From contig CM043960.1 of the NCBI GenBank assembly GCA_014529385.2, positions 122,726,543-122,790,542 on the forward strand: a DNA stretch of 64,000 nucleotides, given 5' to 3'. The notes below the pieces were generated by a model. The model made no database searches and was not told where the DNA came from. It saw only the letters and a program-made list of their open reading frames with translations. The position numbers were made by a program, and so were the translations under genes. Numbering within the stretch: the stretch's first letter is position 1; each line of letters opens with the position of its first letter. Source of the DNA: Adiantum capillus-veneris (taxonomy: Eukaryota > Streptophyta > Polypodiopsida > Polypodiales > Pteridaceae). Shown piece after piece: positions 56,039 to 64,000 of the stretch.

Positions 56039-57017
56039 TGTTTGGTGGCTAAGTCAACAATGGCCAAACGGACCAGGAAAAGATGTTATTTACTATTTTT
56101 AGTAAATGCTAATGAGGCCAGATGATGCGGATGCAAAGTAAAGATGAAGATGAAGCAAATACAAGCAACAGATGTAGAGAAGAGTTGGAATTGATGACTA
56201 TCTATGGAGTTATGGTCACAATTGACAGTCACTTAAGTTTTATGATTTTCTGTCAAATGACCGCAAATGTGGGTTGTAATTATGTTTTGGGCTCATCAAG
56301 AGTTCCAAGTTGTAAACATTGAGCTATATTTAGATCCTAGGCAATGCAGATAGCAGATTAAGTGAGTTTGGCCATTTGGGTGCCCGGACACTTCTAAAAA
56401 GCCTAGAGAGTATATAACTCAAAACACACAATGTGAAAGGGGATTCTTACTCACTTGAGATAAGCTTTGTGAAGAAGGAGATGGCTATGGAGTTCTTGAG
56501 CTTTCCACGCGCGTGCATGGACAATTCGGCCTCATACCAATAGCTAAACTCTAACCTCTTCTCTCTCATTTACTCATGGTGTAATCAATGCTTGATTAAT
56601 CAAAGATTAGTTGCTGATTTTTTGATTAATCTCTCTTTGTTCATATTTCCCTCTTGTTTAAGCATGCTACTAAGTGTGTGTAGGCTTGTGTAGAGTGTTG
56701 GTGCCCGGTGTGGTCATTCTATGCTATTCTATGCTCATTGTGTGCTTGATTAGAGTTGGATTAGTGATTGATTATAGAGTAGTGTGTGATTAAGCTTGTG
56801 TGTGAGAGATTAGGCCGAATGGTAGAGTAAGTAGTGTGATCACTCCTCGTAGCAACATCTTACCCGCTCTGTAGCTTTCTTTGTGTGTAGGTTTCACCTT
56901 CTAATCCTCCATTTGGCACGCACAAGGAATTTGTGTGTTTCCATGCCCTAGCAAGATCCTACTCCTCAGATTGACATTATGTTGATGTCCTCCCTATGCT
57001 AGGATGACGTCCCAACA
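56039..57017 (+). repeat. Element E 5' LTR (proposed)
   Basis: TGTTTGGTGG to CCCAACA, about 980 bp. It has the feel of an LTR (TGTGTG-rich, no coding) and precedes a primer-like site. The partner LTR is outside the window, so the limits are provisional. Confidence 0.5.
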
Positions 57018-57032
57018 TCGCTGCCGGGGAGC
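57015..57032 (+). promoter_or_regulatory. Element E degenerate primer-binding site
   Basis: CGCTGCCGGGGA at about 57019-57030 matches the last 12 bases of TGGCGCCGTTGCCGGGGA with one mismatch. The first bases do not match. Confidence 0.45.
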
Positions 57033-58960
57033 AATTGGCTAAGCTAGGGTGCCATTGGTGTGATTAGGAGACACTAATTTCCCTAATTTTTTTGTTAATT
57101 TTGTTTGTTTTTAGATTAGGTGTGTTGATTAATTGAGTGGTTTTTAGTGTGATTAGTGCTTGGGTTAGCATTGATTATGCTTAGAACATCACAAAACAAC
57201 CCACACACATCATTAGTTCTTGATTTTGATCACTAATTTTGACCATCAAATTCACTAATTTTCTCTAACTTTGATCCTCATTTCCCGTTGATTGATAACT
57301 GTTTTTTGTGCTACACACAAGTAGAAAGTGAGTTGGGTGTATGGACAACATGCCTATGTGATCCACACACTCATATCCTACTCCATTTGTGCGCAAATCG
57401 TAGCCAAAATCACCTATTATTCACTAATTTTTACTAATTTCATTCACTAACTTTTCACTAATTATTTGGGCATTTTGCAAAGTGATGATTTGTATTGATT
57501 ATTTGATGCATGTCCATGATGATTATGTGTTTACATTCATGCTAAATGATGCTACACATTGATTTTTGTGTTGGTTGTGTGTAGCGGGATCGGCACACAC
57601 ACACACACACACACACACTAGTGTGTTGGGCACTAATCAAGTGCTTAGTCGCTGAGTTTGTGGCTAATTAAGGTGCTGAAATTAATGCTAATTTTTTGAT
57701 TTTATGTGCAGGTTTGGTTCATGAACCAAGTGCATTCGTAAAATGCAAAACTAGGTGCGGTTTATGCCCGCTTGTGTGTAGGCGGAAGTGCCTAATTTGG
57801 GGCAATTTGGGGTTGTTTTGGAGTCCAATTTGCTTATGAGAAGCATGTGATTGCTTATGGTTGTCAATGAGTTATGGTTATGTTTTTCCAATTCCGTTGT
57901 GATGCCGAAATGCTGCCGAAATTCGGCCAACTTTGGTTATGTATGATTATGTGCATTATTTGATGCAAAAAGCGTGTTAAAGATTGATTAAATTTGAGAT
58001 TTGGATGCTCGAATTGATGTTTAATTGATGCAAAATGCTGTTTTGAGTGCGATTAGTCGTCGTGCAAGAGAGGGTGATTTTTGTGTTCATTTAAGCGCAG
58101 TTTCAAGGTGTTTAAAGAATGATGTTTTGTGCGATTTTGATTAAGTAAGTGATCAATTTTGGTGTTTTGATTGCTTGATTGTGAACGTTTAGGTCGGTGG
58201 TCTGATCTAGAATTTTTGAGAATTTTCTGGTAATTCTTTGTAATTTTTGGCAATTTTTGCTAATTTTTACTCAAATGTGCTAATTATGCTCAGAAAATTG
58301 ATAAATCGCCTAAATCGGGTGAATAGTGGAGTGGCGGGGCAAATTTTTTTTTTTTTCAGTGTTTTTGCGTGTTAGTTTTAATTTTTTTACATTTTTGGGT
58401 TTTTTGTTTGATAAGATCTAATTTTTTATTATTTATACTTGTGTATTTTATTAATTTTCTTTTTTTCTATTTTTCTTTGTGTTTCGTGATTGTTTTTTGT
58501 TTTTATTTTTTTTAAATTATTTTTTTCTTTTTTTGGTATTTTTCTTATTTATTATATTTTAATTGTGATTTTTAGTAATTTTGTGCATGTATTGATTTTT
58601 TGTGTGTTTTTTGAGAAATTTTTGTGTTTTTTATTTATATTTTTGTGTTCATTTTTGTATTTTTGGAAGTGTTTTTTGATTATTTGTGTATGTTATTAAT
58701 TTATTTTGTGAGCTTTTGAATTTTTTGTGAGCCCGTTCAAGTTCTCCTAAGCTTTGCCGGCCCGAGACCTCCTACGCTTTTGAGCTCTGTTGAGTCTTCC
58801 TACGCACGCTACTCCTGGACCGAGTCATTCTACGCATTCGTTGCAGCGCCTAGACTTCCTACGCGCTCGTGCTCCCAGCCTTGCGGCCCCACAGCTCGCG
58901 ACCCCACCTGCCCTGGTCCCGCCTTGGCTGCCGACACCGACCCCACACACACCACACATC

Positions 58961-59058
<98 letters not shown>

Positions 59059-60711
59059 TTACCTTGCCCGCCTGCTGCGCACCTCCCTTGCCCGCCTGCA
59101 GCGCACTTCCCTGGTCCCACCTTGCCTGCAGTAGGCGCACCCTGGCTTAACGTATTCGTTGGCGAAACAGCTTGACCACCACAAAACACACACAGTAGCT
59201 TTAAAACATTAAAAAAAATAAAAAAATAATAAGAGCAGATTCACACACATTCAAGGTCCCCATATAGTACTCACGAGTCGCCACGCTTGGCTGAGGCTCA
59301 GCACACACACACCTTCGGCAAAATCGGCAGACACTGCTCAGCCGTATTTCTCCTCCACAGCCTGTCGCCAGCAGTAGGAAAATTCAAAAAAACAATATAT
59401 AATAATAATAATAACAAAAAAATAAAAATAAAAAAATATACACAAGAGAGTGTTCCAACCTTCAGTCCTTGCTCCCTCTCTCATTTTCTAACGCCTGACA
59501 AGCTCTCGACAGAGACAACAAAAAATACAATTCCAATCAAGCGATGTGCCTCATCATTTCATGCTAGCCATGCACTGATTGTTAAAAATAAAATGCTAAG
59601 ATGGGGCTTAAAGGAACTCTTGCTTCATGAAATTTCAAATTGTTGACATTGCTTGCGACCTTCCTATAATTGCAAAATGTGGCCGAAGTAAAAGATTGTG
59701 CAAGACATTTTAGTGCTTATATTGCATAAATGCTTGGGCACTAACAATTGTGCATTTTTTGAAGGGAAATTGGCCAATCATGATTCAACATCGGGTTGTG
59801 CTTAACCAATTAAGAGAGTTCAAAATTTGCTTCATCCTAAACTCTCTCTTCCTTTTAACATGTATGCCAAAAATGCTAAAGTGAGCATGATTTTGGGAAA
59901 ATGGTCAATAAATAGCATTAAATTGAGGGTTGCTATTGTCCATAATATGGTGCTATGAATTAAAATTTGGATTTGGCATTGCTTGATACATTTTAGTGCT
60001 ACATACGGCAGCTAGACCTACACCTAATGATGACGTGGTAATACATCTGGGAAAAAGAAGCTGCAGTGAATGGTAGTGACCTTAAGGAGGCTGGAAATTG
60101 AGCATTGCCAGGCACAATTTTTTGTGCAAGTCATCAAAAGAGCAAATTGAAGCTAAAAAAATTGAGTGTGCCAGGGATAAGAGTAACAGTGAGGCCGGAA
60201 AAGCAAAAACGTTGCGGACAGATACACTTCAGAAGTCGGATGACCTATGGTCACTTGCGTGGTGGTTTAATTTAAATTAAACGCCATATAGAGTGTGCTG
60301 TCAAACAGGCAAATTGAGGTCGATTTAGTTTAGGACAAAAGTGCTTTGCTAATCTACAATTTTGCAGATAAAGAGCAAATTTCATCACTCAATCAACTGG
60401 AATCGAGGTATCACAAAGGGAGTAGTCGTTACAGTACAGTGGTAAGTATCTTGCCAACTAGTGCTACAGCTATACAGGTAAATCATATCATCGAGATCAC
60501 AGCTATGCTTAGCAGAGAGCTTTGAATTAGGAAAACCATTGGTCACCCGTGGGAGAGGCTAAAAAAAGGGAATACAAGTGCTCAGCAGGTCAGTAAGGGT
60601 TGAAAGAAAAATGGAGCAGCAGATGCAACAGCCACAGCCAATGGCACCATCGGCAGCAGTTATGATGCAGCTTCAAGATCATTAATAACAGTCAAATCAG
60701 TTGGTGTCAGG
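57033..60711 (+). other. Element E long leader, AT-rich then mixed
   Basis: No recognised gene. 57033-58740 is AT-rich with T-runs and intron-like text. 57592-57617 is a CA tract. 58962-59055 is a (CT)n tract inside a C-rich stretch whose frames on both strands are artefacts of the repeat. 59.2-60.7 kb has only short frames (59287-59646, 60098-60280) without motifs. Confidence 0.45.
58962..59055. repeat. (CT)n microsatellite
   Basis: A CT tract of about 94 bases, the longest dinucleotide run of this type in the window. Confidence 0.97.
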
Positions 60712-62232
60712 TTGGAGTTAATAGGTCATTTCAAAGACTTTCCATGCTACATGGATGATGCAGACAATCGCTATCTAAAGTCCAAGCAAAATGCGTTGAA
60801 AAGCCCGACAATACAGGTTGTGGAAGTAGACGAAGCTACCAACATGGCGAATTCACAAAAGAACCTAATGGAAGATTGTTTAGGATCGGTGTACATGAAG
60901 CTCACTCCAGGTAGTGAGTTGGACATAATAAAAGTACACAGGCAAGATCTTCCAGAGGTTAGCAGTTGTTGTCGAGTCACTCTGCGCTTGATAAAGTCAA
61001 ATTACAAGGACAAAAACTGTAGCAGTCTCTATAGAGATATGGAGGGTAGATGGTACAAAGCAGAAACACCTCAACAAGCGATGGAAGAGCCAGATCAATG
61101 CTTCATAGCTCATGAAGATGGTTCAAAGTTGGGTTACAAATACATGTCGACAAGTGGTAATATTTACCGCTTGATAATGAGCTTACCTTTAGCTTCCAAT
61201 GCAGATACAGTGGTAGCTCAAAACAGAGAAATCACTCAAGAGACGGGGCCTACTATAATCAATCTGCCAAAAAATAAAGACACAGTGAGCAAGGAGGAAT
61301 TCCTTCAAGCCATGTGTAAACGACAGTCTCCTTCAAGCTCTTCAGAAGTCAACAAGCAACCTGAACCAATAGCCGTTCATTGGATCCACAAAACGAGATG
61401 GAAAGATCCAATTTATGAAGATTCTGATGGACAAAGATGGGTTCAAGTCACGCGGGTAAGGACATTTAGCGAGTTAGTTCCTAGGACACAATGGGGAACG
61501 CGCATTGGAGACAAGAGCTATGATATAGATGGAAGATGCTATGAATTAGATCTTATTGCAGATAAATTCTCGGAAGGAGCTGCAGCTTTCATCTTGTCAC
61601 CTTCAACTCCACAAGACCAAATTGAGCAACGGACACATGACAAAATGATATCTAACCAAGTAAATATTGGTCACACTGCCACTATTGCACAAAGTCACTC
61701 ATTAGAAGATAGGGAAGTGAACTTTAAAAGCTCTAGGCTTCCACTGACACATGATCAGACTTTCAATTTGTATGAGCACAATTCAACTCCTTTCATTACA
61801 CAGATGAGTTCCACAACACAATAGTCACAGGTACAGAACACTACACATGCACCACAAAATGTACCAACACAAACACACGTACAATCAATGGAAGAATCAG
61901 CTATTGAGCTAGCACGACTTCACAAAGACCTAGCTCAATCAGTTGAGCTAGATGACAAAGCTAGAATATCCACATCTGGCATAAGAAAGATATCTCTTAC
62001 AGATAGGAACACTCTCAGATGGGGGGAGTCCAATCTCCACCTCACTTACTGCAATCAGCACAACCCTATCAACTGCAAACAGCAAAGGACAGTCACAATA
62101 CTCTCTTACAATTCAGCGGGACAACAGAAGCCAAATACAAGATCGAATCGACAACATAGTCCTAAAACTACGGAAGCCATAGATAAAGGATCACATGTTC
62201 ATAACAGACATAGAATTAAATTTGGTCACTGA
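60712..62232 (+). CDS. Element E ORF1 with repeated Y-x-D-G-x-Y motif, one in-frame TAG
   Basis: A single frame of about 507 codons interrupted only by TAG at 61822-61824. A loose motif recurs: CYMDDADNRYLKS (60745), LYRDMEGRWYKAE (61027), KYMSTSGNIYRLI (61138), IYEDSDGQRWVQV (61408), SYDIDGRCYELDL (61513), and after a frame change IYQGYNGSYYKLL (about 62250). I know no domain with this pattern; it suggests a repeat fold. Position upstream of a zinc knuckle in an LTR element points to a Gag role. The true start is unknown: the ORF is open before the annotated start and no ATG was confirmed there. The frame after the TAG ends at 62232. Confidence 0.55.
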
Positions 62233-62374
62233 AGAAGGGGCTGAAACGACCATCTACCAGGGTTATAATGGAAGCTATTACAAGCTTCTTGAGAATGCCA
62301 CAGTCAAAAAAGATAAGGGCAATCAGTCAAGCCAGCGTCAGTGTTGGTTTTTAAGTATCTACACGTCATGCTGA
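62215..62374 (+). pseudogene. Element E continuation in another frame
   Basis: The frame that takes over near 62215 encodes VTEEGAETTIYQGYNGSYYK, the sixth copy of the repeated motif, and stops at TGA 62372-62374. This implies a single-base indel near 62220 in an originally longer ORF. Confidence 0.5.
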
Positions 62375-62466
62375 TGACATATTTGATCAAAGATACTATG
62401 GGCAACGAATACCAACAATATTATGGACAGATACCTCGACCAGGTACATAACAAATAGGAATAGAT

Positions 62467-63087
62467 GTGCATTGCTACGAATGTGGCATTAATCATCTAA
62501 TACACAATTGCCCAGTAAAGATGCACTTCGATATGATGAAGCAGCAAAACCAAGACAGTATCAAACTGCAAGCAACAGAATCATTAAAGCAGACATCTCC
62601 AAATCGAAAGTCACGAGAAAGAAAGCATATCTTGTCAAAGGATACCAGAGACAAACTGATGACTAAAATATTGGAGGTCAAAGGCATCAATGATATTTTG
62701 ATTGAGAATCAAGCTTCCAAAAAAGATCAGCTACAAAAGATGGTCTCAAATAGCTTGGAATTTTTCAGGCCTGAAGTCGAAAGATCAAAAAAAGATGTTG
62801 CGGACGATCCAATGTCAGAGGAAGTGGATGAAGAAATTGTCTATGATGCAGAACCAGAGCATGTACGGGCAGTCAAGGACTTGCCATTGAAGATTTCAAC
62901 AAGCAGAACTGTGGAATCAAAGATTCTACATAATAATGCTAATAGCACAGATAGTTCAACGCTAATGAATGTACCTCAAAATTCAACAAAGACAGATCAA
63001 GTCTCAAAGCCACAAAACAGACGTCTCAATATGTTCAAAGGCAGACTTGAATCAAAAGGCGGAGGCGGTCATAAAGACAGATCCTAA
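62467..63087 (+). CDS. Element E zinc-knuckle ORF
   Basis: A frame of 206 codons starting ATGCATTGCTAC with CYECGINHLIHNCP, a CX2CX3HX4C knuckle one residue shorter than the usual CX2CX4HX4C and the same as the first knuckle of element C Gag. The rest is charged: basic (RKSRERKHILSKDTRDK), then acidic (SEEVDEEIVYDAEPEHV). It should bind nucleic acid as the nucleocapsid part of a Gag-like protein. It ends at TAA 63085-63087, while the +1 frame stays open past it, so a frameshift near 63040 probably splits one protein. Confidence 0.6.
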   Translation: MHCYECGINHLIHNCPVKMHFDMMKQQNQDSIKLQATESLKQTSPNRKSRERKHILSKDTRDKLMTKILEVKGINDILIENQASKKDQLQKMVSNSLEFFRPEVERSKKDVADDPMSEEVDEEIVYDAEPEHVRAVKDLPLKISTSRTVESKILHNNANSTDSSTLMNVPQNSTKTDQVSKPQNRRLNMFKGRLESKGGGGHKDRS

Positions 63088-64000
63088 TATTGTCTCGCCA
63101 GTGGAAGATGCCACAGAACCAAAGGTGACACAAATCACAATTAACTTGAACAATCACAAGCAAATGGGGCATCAAGCACATGAAGCCTATCAAAAGACCT
63201 GCAAACAGATCAATAAAGAGCAATGTGAACCAAAGGCCACGGTAAGCATTGCATCTGGAGAAAAGAGTCAACATACTTCTGTCCAGCTGGCAGAGGAAAT
63301 TGAAGACTCAAACAGATTGTCAAAAATAGAGGCACAAAGGACTGTTCAAGTCAGTTTAGATGCAGAACTCACCAAAGCATGTCATCCACAAGCAAAGAAG
63401 TCCAACAAGGAAGTCACAAATGCAGCCAAACAATCAACGAGAACAGCTGTGGATTCAACACCCCAGGGAAAGATATACCAACAATCTAGACTAAAGTATA
63501 AAAAGGTCTTTCAGCCAAAATACCCAACCAGGAGTAAACAAAGACACAAGCAGCACATCAAAACCTATGTTACGGCCAATGACATCAATGTCAAAGATCC
63601 AGTTTGGGTAAATGATCCTAGACCAAACCATTCAGGTAAACAAATGGGATGGATTGCCTCCCAGTATAGCTTAGAAGAGCAAGGCTACTACAGTGGTCAA
63701 CCAAATGTTTGGTTACCTAAACCAAAGATATCAGGCTATACAGTAGCAAATGGCTTCAAACCAAAACAACAAACAGGTAAATCAAGATCAAATTTAACTC
63801 AAAATAGGAGATCGAACAACAGGTCTAGAAACAGGTTCAAAAACGATTCTCAATCTAGAAGGCCTACATATCTTCAAGGGAATTTACCAATCGTGATTCC
63901 CAAAAATGGCACGGAACAGATACAATTGAATCCAAAAGTACAGACAAAAATATTTTTTCCATCAAATATACTTCAAGCGCAGGGATATTACAAAGGACAA
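62969..64000 (+). CDS. Element E ORF with QGYY/W-[IL]-P-K motifs, open at window end
   Basis: In the +1 frame an ATG at 62969 opens at least 344 codons without a stop to base 64000. The first part (from about 63040) continues the protein of the zinc-knuckle ORF. Lysine- and glutamine-rich sequence leads to DPVWVNDPRPNHSGKQMGWI, then SLEEQGYYSGQPNVWLPK (63669-63722), an Arg/Asn-rich linker (NRRSNNRSRNRFKND), and at the edge FFPSNILQAQGYYKGQ. Element C has the same LxxQGYY followed by VPK at about 38310-38365. Function unknown; the motif is probably structural within Gag-Pro of this group. The end lies beyond the window. Confidence 0.6.
   Translation, partial: MYLKIQQRQIKSQSHKTDVSICSKADLNQKAEAVIKTDPNIVSPVEDATEPKVTQITINLNNHKQMGHQAHEAYQKTCKQINKEQCEPKATVSIASGEKSQHTSVQLAEEIEDSNRLSKIEAQRTVQVSLDAELTKACHPQAKKSNKEVTNAAKQSTRTAVDSTPQGKIYQQSRLKYKKVFQPKYPTRSKQRHKQHIKTYVTANDINVKDPVWVNDPRPNHSGKQMGWIASQYSLEEQGYYSGQPNVWLPKPKISGYTVANGFKPKQQTGKSRSNLTQNRRSNNRSRNRFKNDSQSRRPTYLQGNLPIVIPKNGTEQIQLNPKVQTKIFFPSNILQAQGYYKGQ

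Larger units (their letters stand above)
56039..64000 (+). mobile_element. LTR retrotransposon with unusual Gag-like ORFs, runs off window (element E)
   Basis: A new LTR appears to start at TGTTTGGTGG (56039), exactly where C2 gag homology breaks, and to end near 57017 before a degenerate primer site. A long AT-rich leader and microsatellites follow, then a chain of plus-strand frames with a zinc knuckle and QGYY motifs to the window edge. Polymerase genes and the 3' LTR, if any, lie beyond 64000. Membership in the element C group rests on shared motifs, not on nucleotide identity. Confidence 0.55.

Noticed and set aside
58780-59189. Several overlapping frames of 90-130 codons on both strands
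   Set aside because: They are the translations of the (CT)n tract with Pro/Ser-rich flanks; no motif, and open in many frames at once.

Overview
The window looks like an accessory, transposon-filled stretch of a large land-plant nuclear genome, most likely a fern. The reasons are fragments of plant-type pentatricopeptide (PPR) genes whose wording matches fern and lycophyte PPR proteins as I know them, plant Ty3-type retrotransposons, CACTA (En/Spm) transposons, long (GA)n and (CA)n tracts, and no intact housekeeping gene. The fern assignment is an inference from motif recognition. No tool was run, and boundaries were read by eye.

Layout. 0.8-6.6 kb: a very AT-rich island on the minus strand. 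It holds a decayed Helitron-type Rep/helicase gene (HUH motif, Tyr motif, Pif1-like motifs I to VI). Directly downstream on the same strand is a separate intron-containing gene that ends in an intact GIY-YIG nuclease domain. 6.9-7.3 kb and 13.4-14.7 kb: PPR relics. 8-10 kb (minus), 11.1-11.9 kb (plus) and 15-17.9 kb (minus): three decayed copies of one gene family I do not recognise. 18.9-19.6 kb: a possible kinase-like relic.

21-50 kb is a nest of mobile elements. A CACTA element (TNPA-like gene 21.4-22.7 kb, 3' end at 31932) is split by a Ty3 element with two RNase H domains (23.1-31.4 kb). A second Ty3 element on the minus strand runs from 48417 down to 31976. It is split by a young non-autonomous retrotransposon (34305-41060, 5-bp target duplication) that encodes Gag and part of a protease but no polymerase. 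It also carries a small insertion in its reverse transcriptase region, and its 5' LTR contains a gag/protease unit bracketed by 0.63-kb direct repeats. It abuts a second CACTA transposase relic at 48.4-50.1 kb.

53.3-64 kb: a captured fragment resembling a Spb1/FTSJ3 rRNA methyltransferase exon; a second copy of the non-autonomous element (LTR, primer-binding site, gag), cut at about 56039 by another LTR element; and that element's long AT-rich leader and unusual Gag-like ORFs, which run off the right edge. These ORFs share a CX2CX3HX4C knuckle and QGYY/W-[IV]-P-K motifs with the 34-41 kb element, so the two belong to one retrotransposon group.

The genes do not form a host pathway. The biology here is transposition: rolling-circle (Helitron), cut-and-paste (CACTA) and reverse transcription (Ty3). 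The most unusual points are the spliced GIY-YIG gene behind a Helitron replicase, and the repeat-built Gag-like proteins of the non-autonomous retroelement group.
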